Assembly: GCA_001600875.1 (NCBI GenBank)
Contig: BCLD01000010.1
Span: forward strand, 748,349-812,348
From: Solicoccozyma terricola
Taxonomy: Eukaryota > Basidiomycota > Tremellomycetes > Filobasidiales > Piskurozymaceae
Direction of reading: 5' to 3'
DNA length: 64,000 bases
The notes below the pieces were generated by a model that saw only the letters and a list, made by a program, of their open reading frames with translations, did no database searches and had not been told where the DNA came from. Positions 36,492-48,479 of this stretch are shown piece by piece (positions within the stretch are counted from its first letter, which is position 1; every line of letters begins with the position of its first letter). The translations under genes and the position numbers were made by a program.

Positions 36492-36998
36492 TGTTACGAC
36501 CAGACCTTGACGGAGGAGTGCCGAGGTACGGGTGTGCAAGCACACAGGAAGCGGTCGAGAGGAATTGCGGAATGGATGACGAGGGGGCCTAGTCCGGTTG
36601 CCAACTTCGCAGAGTTGCAGCAAGGAATCACTTGACCAAGGTGAAGGACNAGGTGNATNNGAGCTCAGTGAANGCTGAGCTTGATTGNCTAGTAACNTAT
36701 GATATCTTTTGGTGAAGAGAAAAGGAAAAGTACAATGAGGCAAAGTAGTTTCTTCTGCTTTATATATGTATTCTGGGAAGGGTGTTGAGTCATAGATGTT
36801 GTGCGGGTTGTTCGGGTGTTGAGTCATAGAAGTTGTGCGAGGTGGTCGGTGTTGTCGGTGTGATCGGTGTGGTCGGTGTTGTCGGTGTTGTCGGTGTGAT
36901 CGGTGTTGTCGGTGTGTTCGGTGTGATCGGGTGTTGAGTCATAGAAGTTGTTTTATTGATAGCCTATGTTGCGGTACTGCATTGGCAGGATCGTAACA
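36492..36998 (-). repeat. right LTR (5' LTR of the element)
   Basis: 507 bp copy of the left LTR with A instead of G at its eleventh base. It has unread bases between 36650 and 36712 that cluster on the AGCTCAG/CTGAGCT hairpin region. Confidence 0.95.
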
Positions 36999-37003
36999 CC
37001 AAG
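36999..37003. repeat. 5 bp target-site duplication (right)
   Basis: CCAAG, identical to 31629-31633. It is followed by GGAGCC...TTTCAAAGGAATG, which resumes the family upstream sequence. Confidence 0.9.
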
Positions 37004-37063
37004 GGAGCCTGTATTTCAAAGGAATGAAATGTTGGAGACCATAACATCGGCCAAAGTCTGGTG

Positions 37064-37070
37064 TATATAA
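37064..37070 (+). promoter_or_regulatory. TATA box of secreted paralog 2
   Basis: TATATAAGAAAGCAGCTA about 85 bp before the ATG. The retrotransposon ends only about 60 bp upstream of it. Confidence 0.6.
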
Positions 37071-37150
37071 GAAAGCAGCTATTTCTCACATTCAACCAGT
37101 ACACTGTCAATAGAATCATCTCACAAACAATCAGGTCAAATACTCTCAAC

Positions 37151-38166
37151 ATGCTTGCCTCAATCATTTGCATGATTGCCATCTGTGGCATTGACTTTGG
37201 TAAGGTAGTGATACTTTCTCTACACCAGTCTTGAGAACTAACCATTAATATTTGATAGCTTCTGCTACTGCTACTCTCCATAGATCCTCACCTGACATCT
37301 CTCAATTGCAAGCCAACTGGAAGTCCACCCTTTTCAAGTGTGATGAACTGCAGCGACAGAAACGTGGAAATATAACACAGATGCGTTCTCCAGCATATTG
37401 GGTTTCATGGGCGGAAATTAACTTTAACTATGAAAACGTGGCAGATTTGGAAGTAGTTGTGGCTCAAGCTATGATTGCAGTGACATCCACCAACAATCAA
37501 CCAGTTTCCTATGCTTTTGGAAATGGCTCAGCTGGAACAACCTGTGATGAGATGGTCGAACTCTCATTTCCCACACAACTGCCTGAAAATGTGGCTCCAA
37601 GTACGCCTGTGTACAAGAAATACACCAAACATCTCGTTGACAACCTCCTTGGGACCTACGTAAATAGGATATACGAATGGCCTGCATATGCCCTCCTGGG
37701 AGTTAAATATCTGGCTGACAATTCTCCTGAATTGAACGAAACAAAGGCCCTTTTTAATATAATCGAGCGCCCACAAGTCAGCAACACCGGGGCCGAGTAT
37801 TATGGCAGCATGGCTAAGACTGCCATGCATATCCTCACTGGCAGTAAGGCCCAATTTGCACTCAATCAGACTGACATGCAAGATGTCTTGGACCAAACAG
37901 GAAACATACCAATCTTGGCCATATTGAAGGGACCCATTTGGGACTACTCCCACAATTGGAAAGGGAACTCCCTTGCAATAGTTGACCGTGAACTAGTCAA
38001 CAATGACATTGAACAAACAAGATATTATGTTGTTGATTTCAATCATTCTCCTCTTCAGAAGTATGATTTGGCCAATATTAGCACCATTGTCAAGGAATGT
38101 TGGGGACTGGTATCCTTGGACCCAAACCTTGGAACAAGCTGGCAGAACTTTGCCATTCCATCCTAG
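37151..38166 (+). CDS. secreted protein of an unrecognised family, paralog 2
   Basis: Exon 1 (37151-37199) encodes the signal peptide MLASIICMIAICGIDF. The intron is 37200-37258 (GTAAGG...GATAG). Exon 2 (37259-38166) ends in TAG at 38164-38166. Landmarks: DISQLQANWKSTLFKC, VVVAQAMIAVTSTNNQPVSY followed by AFGNGSAGTTCDEMVELSFP, EWPAYALLGVKYLAD, MHILTGSKAQFALNQTDMQD followed by VLDQTGNIPILAIL, and CWGLVSLDPNLGTSWQNFAI. The conserved AFGNGS carries an N-glycosylation sequon. It keeps all three cysteines of the family and is the fullest intact copy here. The gene body is intact but its upstream module lies beyond the retrotransposon, so expression may be altered. Function unknown. Confidence 0.82.
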
Positions 38167-39107
38167 GGGACAAGAGTTACCCTGCACTTGCAGCTGGTTG
38201 AAGAGGATGATGACAATGGGACAGGAAGGAAGGAAGTAGAAGTGTTGACGCTCAGAGGATCAGATTTAATGACTATTCTTTTAGGTAGTGTAACAGAAGA
38301 TATTAATGAGGATAGTAGTTGTACATTTGTTGTATATGTATGTAAGGATGGTTTCCAGTCATCCCACAGGCCTCTTCCTTGTCAGGTGCCGGTCCTTCAA
38401 TGTATCAAATCGGCACAAAAAAAAGACGACAGATAATGGGCATCGCAATCTGTAACGACCTAACAACAATCGTCACACCCAAGGCTAGACTCGTCACTTG
38501 ACTCTCTATTCGATATCAATCGACTAAATCCTAAGTCCAGTTGAGAGTGGGCAAGCTCGATCGAGGTCGACAGACATGAGGACCAGAGGGACGCCATGGA
38601 TATTGTGTGAGTCCATTTATTCATGGTAGAGGATTGTTGCGTCATAGCTAGTATGGTGTAGGTTCTTTGTCATTTGTGTGCAATGTAACCTTTGCTACAG
38701 ATCATGGACAAGGGGGATGGGTCCTCATTCAAGTCAGGGAGTGGCGATGATAAGCGGCAAAGGGAAAAAGAATGGTGTCGCTTCCTATATGGTGTTCTAG
38801 AGTAGTGGTGATAGGAGGTCGTGTTTGTATCAATGGAATTCCCATAGCAAGGTACATGTGACTATGACCCTGTGTGTCTTGTCCAAACCTTGTGTGTTGC
38901 ACCATGAATGTGTGTCATGGTGATGCAGGTGAAGAGGGTCCCTGCCGGCTGGAAATATCGAACAAATCCGCGGATGACTAATAATAATTAATTCCGAGTA
39001 GAAAGTCAACAAACCATTCCCTGACCCAACTCCATTCCAACCCCCCCGTACCAAATAAAAGGCAACACAACGCAACCCACACATCCCTGAGGCAACGTCC
39101 CTCGACC
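38167..39107. other. 3' flank of paralog 2 and promoter of the GCNA-like gene
   Basis: 38167-38400 matches the 3' flanks of paralogs 3 and 4: CAGCTGGTTGAAGAGGATGA, GATAGTAGTTGTACATTTGT and CAGTCATCCCACAGGCCTC. From 38400 to 39107 nothing recognisable was found; CCAAATAAAAGG near 39050 may be a TATA-like element for the downstream gene. Confidence 0.55.
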
Positions 39108-42100
39108 ATGCCGGATTCCATCATCCCGGCATCACCATCGGAACGGGACGAGTTCAGTTTCGATTGCATGTCCGACGCTGTGGTGGAGGAGATGCGAGAT
39201 ATGGGGATATCAGATGTACCCGTACTCGATGAACACGGTGATGGGAGTGGTAGCTCGACTGTTCGGGATGAACTTAGAGTCGAGCGCAGAAGAAAGAGGA
39301 TCATATCCCGGGAAGTGGGATCTTCAGATGATGGTTTGATTATCGTATGTGATAGCAACCAAACCTAGCCTTTTGATCAGCCGTTGTCACTAATTTCACA
39401 ATCCCTCGCTGAACCATCCATTCTTCGTCCTTCGTTTCCTCATTCAATTCGATCAGAAATCAAATAACCCAATAACACCATCTACACACCAACGTAAACT
39501 TCGAGATCGACCACAATACCCAACCTCTCCGTACGTGTATGAAATATCACCAACTCCCTCTCCTACTCCCTCTCCCACTCCCTCTTCACCACATCAAAGT
39601 GCACATCGTCGTGTAAAGGAACGAACACCATCGAAACGATACGTAGTAGACGTATGCATTCCATCCCCAGTTCATCACCACAACCATCATCGCTCATCCC
39701 CATCTCTTCCTCTTCAATCACATCTCTCGTCCTCAAACATCATGATCAACTCCACCAACCAATCAACCTCCACACCAACATATTATACAACACCGAAACG
39801 AACAATAAAGAAACTTGTTGTGGATTTGGAGAATTCAAAGAATGAGAATGAAGATCCATTTTTCAATCCTGCTGTTTATCCAATATTACGAAGAAAGAGC
39901 TTGGGAGGTGGGGGTGGGGAGTTGGGAAATAGACCTGCGCAATCTGTTAGCGGTGATGGCGATGGGAAGAAGGAGAAGAAGAAAGAGGATGAAGAAGATG
40001 GAAATGGGTGGAGGGGAGAGAGGAGGTCTTCAATGTTACCACCAGGTCAGTTCCGTTCCGTCTCCCTCTCTTCGTCCCCTCTCTCAGACCTACGTTGAGA
40101 ATTCCATCAATTCCCCGTTATCAAAGCTGATGCAAAGTCGGGGGTATTCCACCATTACCACTCAAATTTTCCTTTTAGCACCTTTAATCGACTTGACTAC
40201 ATTACCACAAACTCCTCGAAGCAAAAGGAGGATACCGAAATTGAAGATTACACCGTTGCCGATGTATAACCCGATTGATGAACGTGATGAAGTGGAGGAT
40301 TACATGTCGTTGGATGTGGTGAAGGTAGTGGTGAAGGAGGATGGAAGAAGTACGAGTATGGTGGGGATGCAGGTTGGGCAAGTGGAAATTACAACAGATT
40401 TAGACTATGGAATCAGGGATGGGATGCTAGATGATTCTCTCGTGGACGAGATACAGCCCATCGAAGAGCGCGAGGAGCACGAGGATGAGGGCCAAGGAGA
40501 TGCTGACGAGGAACACTATGGAACTTTGGCGATTGGCTTCGACTTCAAAGGAAACGGGAGGGATAACGCGAAAACAAAGGATCAGCGGTTTGACGTACTT
40601 GTCATATCGGATTCGGAATCAAGCTTCAAAGATAACCCGATTGAAAAGAAGGAGTATACCTTTGTTGCTCCGGTGAAAGGTGCGCCGAGAAGGGTGAAGA
40701 AACGAGTCGTGTATTCTTCCGATGAGGAGGAGGGGGAACCTCTGCGACCCTCCCCTTCCTCTTCCGGAAACGAACGATGTCAACATCAACAAAAGCCTAC
40801 GAATCAACATCGGGATGTTATCTCGATTTCAAGTTCATCAGAACCTGAATCATCGCCTCCTCTGAGACAAACAGGTAAACCCAAACGCCGGATCATCTCT
40901 CAATTCGTCGTCACGGAAGCCGGCGCTCATTCCGGATCTGATGACGACGAAGACGATTCAGATTCACCTGGATCTTTGCGGGATTTTATCGTCGATGATG
41001 ATGAAGATGTTGAGTATGATACAGAAGGTGGAGTAGACGAAAAGGAAGGTGGAGAAGATTCAGATTGCGTTCTAAAGTATTCACCGCCGAGGAAGTTGGT
41101 GAAGAGGGATAGAGTCAGGGACATCAATCAGAATATCATCGATTTGGTGATCAGCTCGGACGATGAACCTGCATCAAAGAAGGACGATCGACCATTTTCA
41201 ACTCGAAAAGTATTACCTACAGCACCGGCACCAACTCCAGCAAAATCAAGTCGTGGTCAGAAGAAGGAATGGCTCGCCGAGAGAGTCCGACTGGTTGATG
41301 ATCTGATGGAAGAGTTGGATGAGACAGTGTTTGATGGGCAGTTGGTGAAAAAACATGCGGTCAAGGCGGAATGGAGTGACAGGTTGTTGACCACTGCTGG
41401 GAGAGCGCATTTGAAAAAGTGACTGATACGACACTGGAAATCGATGCAAGCACGTTTGACTGACCTCACCTCACCTCACTAACAAGGAGCCGACAAGAGA
41501 ATGGCGAAGTCGCCAACAACATCTTCATTGAGCTTAGCACAAAGGTGTTGGACGAGCGCAGTGAGCCACACACACCCGTCGGTACACTTCCCGTAAAAGC
41601 TGACGTGCTGTTATCTTCAATAGGCAAGGTCCTCAATACTGTTGCGCACGAGCTTTGTCACGGTGAGTTTGGAACTGCCGGCTAAGCCGTCCATTGCTCA
41701 TAGTTCTTCCTTAGTCGCAACGTGGATCCTGTCGAACGAGATGAAGAACCCTCATGGAAAGATATTTAAGAGCTGGTGCATAATGTGTCATTTTCAATTC
41801 CATAGGTATTGTTGCTGATTGGTATCTAAAACAGGGCTAGTAAGATCATGCGAGTGCGGCGTGATATCAAGATCACAGTGAGTTGAGATAGTAACACTAC
41901 TCCCCGTCGTCCTGTCGCTGACGCAATCGTTGCAAGACCAAACATTCCTACGTGATTGCCCACAAGGTACGCATGACGGCATCAATTCGGGATGGCTTCA
42001 GCTGACCTCACGTTGCGCACAGTACGAATGGAAGTGTTCAAACACATCCTGCGGACAGATGTGAGTGCATGATTGGTCTTGGAAGACGCGGCGTGTCTGA

Positions 42101-42540
42101 CCGGGTCGGATTTTACCACAGCTACGGCCGTCATTCCAAGTGTGGGCATTGCGCGCTCGTGGAAGGAGGTGATTCGCAGGCATAACTGAACATTGCGTTC
42201 TCCACAGCTATCGACGTGGAAAAAGTTGCATGTGGTCACTGCAAATCCAAGCTGGACCCGCAGTTTGGACGCCCCAGTGGCTTCAAGACATCAGCATTCC
42301 AATGTAAGCCCGACATACTTCCGTATAATATCCCATGCTCACTTCCTCACATCCTCAGCCTTTCAGAAGCAGAACATGAAGCTGGCAAAGGTCGCACTGC
42401 CGACTGGCTCCACCCTAGGCGATATTATGCGAGCATTGAGCGAACGATGGAAGGCTAGTGGACCCGATGTAGATCAAGTTGAGCATGAGGAGTACTGGCG
42501 CGAGATGGCGATATCAAGGCTCGGCTTATTGAGTATTTGA
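39108..42540 (+). CDS. GCNA: GCNA-like SprT-family metalloprotease
   Basis: Starts at ATG 39108 (MPDSIIPASPSERDEFSFDC) and ends at TGA 42538-42540 (ISRLGLLSI). A long acidic, disordered N-terminal half of several hundred residues is followed by a SprT-like domain: WLAERVRLVDDLMEELDETV, VANNIFIELSTKVLDER, and the zinc site VAHELCH (His codons 41647-41649 and 41659-41661) with a third ligand in KNPHGKIFKSW. A zinc-ribbon segment with CSNTSCG and CGHCKSKL follows, then a C-terminal FQKQNMKLAKVALPTGSTLG HMG-like helix bundle. Five hydrophobic-acidic SUMO-interaction-like motifs lie in the disordered part. GCNA-type enzymes clear DNA-protein crosslinks, often SUMO-marked, in chromatin. The acidic tail plus SprT plus HMG-like end fits GCNA better than SPRTN or WSS1. 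Confidence 0.85.
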
Positions 42541-42805
42541 ACGTAGCGCCCGGTCCGGGTCCAACGTAGATGTATCAGTTGTATATTTTATATGGGTCAA
42601 GGGCGGTTACGATGTCGTAGGATGAATTGCGAATGAAGCAAGTGTCATAAAGCGTCGCCGGCCTGCTGTTGCAATTTTGGCTACAAATGTGTTGAAGCCG
42701 GTCTATAGAAATCAAGAATCGTCTACAAGTTCGTACACGTCGTCCTCTCAAACCCATCCTCATCTCATGACGCTTCGTCGGGCCTCGCTTGACGAGTGAA
42801 CAGGT

Positions 42806-45800
42806 CTACGTACAGTTCGCAGATGTTAGTGGTGTGCCTGCCATAAATTCCCCCAACACTTACCCATCATTTCATGTAGGTTCAATGTCGACTTCACCTT
42901 TTGACCGGCCAAGATTGCAGCGGCAAGGTCCCGTTTGGTCTCTTGCATCTGTTTCCATGAAAATGAGGGATATAAATCAGCCCTTGACGTATATGCCGAT
43001 ATCCGAAGTGGGTCCAGGTCACTTGCCGTCAAGATTCGACCTTCGACAGTCTCAGCGACGGTCAACTTGAATATATTAACGTCCCGGCGTTGGCCGAGTC
43101 GATGAGCACGATCAAACGCCTGTAGGAAGGAAGGTAAGTAGGGTCGCGGCAGAAATTTGATGAATCATAGCCGAAAACTTGCCTGTTCTTCGATACTGGA
43201 AGGATGGGTGTCAGCAGAAGTCACGACGATGATGCATGAACTGTACTCACGCAGGATTCCTTTGATTAAGCAGAACCCGAGATGAAACGCGTGAGACCAG
43301 ATCCCCACAACGTCAAAATATCCTTGATACTCACCACCACAGATCCATCAAAATAACGTTATTGCAACACACCAAGTTTAGACCGGTAGATCCACATTTG
43401 ATCGAGATGAGGATGACCTTGATCGACTGGTCCGTCTTGATGGCTTCCAACGCCGCGTCACGCTTCTTCTTGTTCATCTGTCCTGTGTCTGAAGGTATCG
43501 ACATTACAACCAATACTTTGGAATAAACACACGGACCGTCGACTCACAACTGACAAAGCGAATTCCCGCCTCTCGAAGGAATCCCTCCAGAATTCCCATG
43601 TATGAAGTGAACTATGAAGCACCCAATGTGTGAGGCACAGTTAAACGATCGACAATGTGCTAAACTCTCACCTGAGAAAAGATGATCGTCTTCTCTTGAT
43701 TCCCTGATCTCATTTCAATATCCTTCAGCAGCTTCAGCATCATTCGGATCTTCGTGGAGCTGGGCGGAAGACCATTCCTTTCGACAGACAGAGCGCGAGC
43801 CTTGCGAGCTAACGGAGCGCAATCGTCGCAGGTCTCGGCGTTGGCGTCGCTGAGTCTACCAGGCCTTCTTCGTCAGCTAGTGGGCCCGCATAATCTGATA
43901 TACAAACTCACTCGACGCGGCATACTTCGCATTTCTTGCCATCTGTCATGGCCACCTTCAAACCTCCTAACTGGTCGGCCAGATCGTCCTCAACAGCCTC
44001 TTCACGAGTCGCAGGTTCCGGATTGATAGCGTCACCATCTCTGTCCAAGGCTTTCTCGATGAGAGATGGATGGCAGCACACTAATCGATCATGGATCTAA
44101 GCCGTGGGGTTCCAACGCAGAACGGTGACAGAATGTCCGCTCACCTTGACGCAGACGGAGAAGCAGCTCCATCGCCTGCATGTAGACGCTTTTGCCTTGA
44201 CTAATTTTGAGATACTGCGATACAAAAAAAAAACAATCAGATCAGCAATTGTTCTAGTGCAAATCATATACCCTTTGTCGTTTATACCTTGTTGAATGTC
44301 ATTTCGATCCTCTTTTCCACAGCATCGTAAAATGCGCGCTCGTCTGCGTCGAATTCACAAGATATCACCTCGACAGTCCTCTTGGGCAGAATGAGGATGG
44401 GTTTCCCATCTTGTGACCGCGGATGTGATATCAGGACATTTTCTGCTCTCATCCAGAGCTGGTATCACTCACCGACCATCATATCCTTTGTTCTTCTGAG
44501 CATGATAGCTTTCAGAATGGCCTGGTATTTGCTAATTGATCAGTTGGGATGTCCGCTTAATTGAGTGATAGGTTGCACTGACATGTAACTTCTTCATTGC
44601 AAACTTGGTTTGACCAGCTTTGACCGGTTTGACAATTTGCGCATTGAAGTGAGACCAATCGTCGAGAGGCTTGGCTCGAAGAAATTGGAACAGAGAAAAG
44701 AGGTCCTCGACGCTATTCTGTTGATCGATTTAGTCTGTATCAGCAATGTGAATGCTTTTTTCTTTTTGACAAGCCGCGAATTAGCTGCTTACCTGGATAG
44801 GTGTTCTATCAAACAATTGAGTGAGATCAGCAACAAAGTTCCCCATTCAACTGAGAAAAAGAAAGGGGTATCTCGCAATACTCACCCCGTCAGACACCAT
44901 CTATACTTCGATCGCAAGGCAACCGCTGCGATAGTAGTCTTAGTGTTGCGGTTCTTGATCTGCTGGGCTTCGTCTTTGAAAGCAGATGTCAGTGACGAAA
45001 CACCTGTTAAATCCGCGTGATCACTAACCGATGACGACTCTCAGCCATTTCAGACCATAAAGACTACACATCTTATCATCGTTCCCTTTTTTCCTGTTCT
45101 TAGCAACACTCTTGCCAAAGCGTTCGCCGGATGAATCTTCTGAATCCGAATCAAGGCCAAGTTTATCGGCAGCTTTGGAGCCCTGAATATCCAAGTAAGC
45201 TTTGTGCTCGGATTGCAGAGTCCCAAGCGTGGTGATCTGCGATATTTGATCAGTGTGAATACAGCAGAGACGACAAGCATCTCAAAGACTTACGACAACG
45301 TCGTATTTTTCCAGTGCCTTGGAAGCTGGTTTTCGAGGGATCGATCAGCAACTGTGCCAGACGAGGTCTTCTTGAGATATGCAGACAAAAATCGGTAAAC
45401 TCACATTTTGCCCTCGACGGTCCGTGATGGACAATCACCTTCAATAATCCCGGCTTCGTCTTTGTGATGATTTCCTTTTCCCACTGGCTTAATAAAGAGC
45501 TATGACAAGGCCGCTCGGGTCAACTCTTGATCATGGTAGGTACGATATGTCCGACCTACACTTGAGCGACAATCCTATCAAACATCGTCAAACCTTAGCA
45601 TGATTCCGCAGGATGGTGAATCACGTCCACTCACAGAGTACCCGCATGACCAGCTTTCTTCTCCGCAGCCGTAGGTCTACCATCTACTATTCTCGTCAAC
45701 ATCTGTACTGTTTTACCGAGCCCCATGTCCTATAATGCACCCCGCAGCCGAGCGTGAACCATCAGCGTCTTCGCTGTTTTCTACGACCCAAACTATTCCT

Positions 45801-47069
45801 TCGGCCAAGGGAGACCCAAGCAAAGGAGGGTCAGGTCACAACTCACGTCAGCTAGAATCCCACCATTCTTCCTTCCTGCCTCCCTGCCCTTCATCCACTG
45901 AGTTCCCCTAACTTGATGGGGCATCAATCGGATCCCCGTTGCGAATCCCTCCACTTCATCATCTCCTTCTTTTACATCATCATTTTCTCCATCTCCGATC
46001 GCTCCAGAGAGAAGTTCCATCATATCTTTGTTCGCTTCGGTAGCTGAGAGTCGTTGATTATCTTCCGCTGTGAACTTGATGGCATTCAAAGCCTCTGCAA
46101 AGTTTTCACCTTCATCTACGCCAGTCGTCGATAAAGGAACTGGAAGGAGTCCAGTCGCCAAAGTCGAAGGTAATATCCGAGGTTGTATCGGACGACCTAG
46201 AGAATCGTAAACAGGTCTGGCAATCACAACTCCATGTGGTCGAATCCCAGATGTGAACGCACCACCACCACCACTACCACCAGGACGGGCGGGAGATCCG
46301 AATCCACCACTTCTACCTGGTCGAATATATTGAGAAAAATCGCCTTCACCCATCACCTTTTGGGTCGCTGTGCCACCTAGAGCGATTAAGCCGTCTCGTT
46401 GCAATTGTTGTCGGTTGTCGTGTTGTGGTCTATTTTGGAGCGGACGTTGGTTGGTATGCTGAGCTTGCGGTTGTAAAGGAGGGACTACTCGTTGTTGTAC
46501 TGCCGACGTAGAGTTGGAGGCAGTAGTAGAATTAGAGGGGGGAGCCCGAGCCAACGGACGAGGTTGAGTTGTTGTTGGTTGTTTAAAGAATTCAAAGTCG
46601 GCAGTTGATAGAGAAGATATCGACCCTGTAGAAGGAGCAGGAGAAGGTCTATTGTTGAGTGCGGTCGGTTGGAGAGGTCGAGGTTGTCTGCGTGATGTTA
46701 AGTCCGTTGTTAGGACGATGGTAGGTAGGTTTGGGACTGGGTTAGGAAGCGTGGCTACGAACTTGGGATACATTGAAGATACAACCGGTCTAGATGGGGG
46801 TGGTTGCGAGGCTAATACCTCTACCGGGTCGTCATCACTGGACTTGGCGTCATCACTCTCGTCTACGTTGATGACAGGCCCCCGGGGCTCCCGTGATACA
46901 TTTCGGGTGGTTGTTGGGTTGTTCAAAGGGGCTGAGGAGGGTTTGGGAGGCTGGTAGGCAGTCGAGACAGCTGCCATTTCCTGGAGACTATGAAAACCAG
47001 TCAACCAGGACGAAATCAGAGCTGTTTGAGGGAAAGCAGAGAGGTCCGGACTTACAGAGCTTCCATCAT
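42806..47069 (-). CDS. ULS1: SNF2-family DNA translocase, ULS1/RAD5-like
   Basis: Minus-strand gene, preferred start at ATG 47067-47069 (short first exon MMEAL, intron GTAAGT...CATAG, then LQEMAAVSTAYQPPKPSS). ATG 46977 is an alternative. The stop is probably TAG 42806-42808. The N-terminal 370 residues are Pro/Gln/Ser-rich with a SUMO-interaction-like PVINVDESDD. The ATPase has GIRLMPHQVRGTQWMKGREA, a GGILAD/DMGLGKT Walker A split by an intron, DEAQQIKN (motif II), WCLTGTPIQN (III), TIIFSQFTSYMGILE, STGLNLVCCNNVILMDLWWN (V) and DRAHRLGQ (VI). Between the lobes, where ULS1 and RAD5 have a RING, there is only CEVC-x11-CDDC split by an intron. ULS1 is a SUMO-targeted translocase that removes proteins from DNA. 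RAD16 or RAD5 are the alternatives. Confidence 0.85.
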
Positions 47070-47289
47070 GGCGACGACAAGTTGCTTCCAGCTGGACTTC
47101 CAACTGATTCGATCCGAGCAGACAACGCAGCTCGAGAGAAGGGGAGATATCAGAGGGTTGCGCGGGCAAGAAGAGGAGGATATGGATGGCTGGATGGTGA
47201 GTGAGTGCTCGCTCGATGTTGATTGTTGTTGCTCCTATGGTTGGGTTGTTTACATCGTCGGCCGCGCACAATGACGTGTCCACGGACAA

Positions 47290-47419
47290 ACTGCAGCAGC
47301 AGCAAGAGGAGGCCTGTGGGATGACTGGTTTCATTCCCTACAGGCATATACAACAAATGTACAACTACTATCCTCATCAGCGTCTTCTGTTACAGGAGCT
47401 AAGAGACAGATCTTGTCTC
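47290..47419 (-). repeat. conserved 3' flank of secreted paralog 3
   Basis: On the minus strand it reads GATAGTAGTTGTACATTTGT, TGTATATGCCTGTAGGG and CAGTCATCCCACAGGCCTCC, matching 38310-38400 (paralog 2) and 58741-58800 (paralog 4). It abuts the ULS1-like gene's 5' side. Confidence 0.65.
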
Positions 47420-48386
47420 CTAGGTTGGCATGGCGAAATTTTTCCAAGTTGCTGCATCCTTAGGGTCCAAAGATACAAGTGCCCAAGATCTTCCCATGAT
47501 CGTGCCACAAGGGTGTTGTTCAGGAGGATTTGAGTCTGTATTAAGACAATTATAAGTGGTTGCTTCAGGGCCCTCTGTAAAGTTCATAGAGAGCACTATT
47601 CTTGAATCCAAGTATGTTGCAAGTCCCAGTTCGTCTTCAGAGTTAACGAATGCTATGATTGGTATGGTTCCTACATGGTCCAAGATATCTTTCATGTCTG
47701 ACTCATTAGAGGTTAACCGAGCCTCTCTTCCAGTGAGGAAATGGATCGCAGCAACAGCAGTCTCAGTGAGAATCGCCAGAGCAGCTCTATCTGGTGAATC
47801 CCGAATTTGGTTGCGTTTAGCAGCAGGTTGATCCCAATTGAAGAAACCTGCCATGATGTAAGCAGGCCAACTGACCTCTGTATTGAGCATGGCGGCAATA
47901 GCTTTGAGCTTTGGGTCTGTCTTGGTGACAGACGAATGAGCCTGGAGTGGCTTAGGAAATGACAATTCAACAATGTCATCACAAGTTGTTCCAGCTGTGC
48001 CATTTCCAAAAGCATAGGAGATTGGCAAGGGAGTGATGGAGGTCACAGCAATTATAGCATTCCCAACAGTTCGGATAAGGGACCGATTTAATCCAGTTAA
48101 ATCCTTATCAGGACCTGAAATGGAATTGTAGTTATTAAAGCTAAAATCCGCCGAGCCCACCCAAAACTCTTTACCACGCATGGGTGGTCCTTGGCAATTC
48201 GCAAGGGTGGTTTCCCAGTTGGCTTGGAGCTGGGTGATGTCAGGTAAGATAAGAGAGCTAACTAAACCAGCAGATTGTGTATATTGATGGTCAGTTCTGA
48301 AGAAGCACAGACATAAATCATCACTACCTACTGGTGGCAGCCGCACAGGCGCTGGGCAACCAGCTGCAAACGTCAAAATGAACCAT
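47420..48386 (-). CDS. secreted-family paralog 3, signal exon altered
   Basis: Exon 2, read on the minus strand down to TAG 47420-47422, is intact: LPDITQLQANWETTLANC, GPPMRGKEFWVGSADFSFNN, IAVTSITPLPISYAFGNGTA followed by GTTCDDIVELSFP, VSWPAYIMAGFFNWDQ, IHFLTGREARLTSNESDMKD followed by ILDHVGTIPIIAFV, and WALVSLDPKDAATWKNFAMP. The family's third conserved cysteine (ECW/QCF) is replaced by RSW, with a nearby HPCGT. The ATG at 48384-48386 sits in the conserved position after ACTCTCAAC. The first exon, however, reads MVHFDVCSWLPSACAAAT instead of the usual hydrophobic signal peptide. A phase-compatible splice (A/GTAGGT to GGTTTAG/TT) exists. Secretion is therefore uncertain. Confidence 0.65.
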
Positions 48387-48479
48387 GTTGAGAGTATTTG
48401 ACCTGATTGTTTGTGAGATGATTATTGTTTGTGAGATGATTTCTATTGAAAGTGTACTGGTTTGATGAGGGAAGTAGCT

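Larger units (their letters stand above)
31634..36998 (-). mobile_element. Ty3/gypsy LTR retrotransposon, structurally complete, gag damaged
   Basis: 507 bp LTRs (31634-32140 and 36492-36998) start TGTTACGACC and end GATCGTAACA, flanked by CCAAG duplications. The element runs on the minus strand: the right LTR is its 5' LTR, followed by gag (36400 down to 35376), pol (about 35387 down to 32095) and a polypurine tract next to the left LTR. Domain order is protease, reverse transcriptase, RNase H, integrase, which defines Ty3/gypsy (Metaviridae). The LTRs appear to differ at one clear base (G31644 against A36502) apart from unread bases, so insertion is recent. gag carries a frameshift and a stop, so the copy is probably not autonomous. 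Confidence 0.95.
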
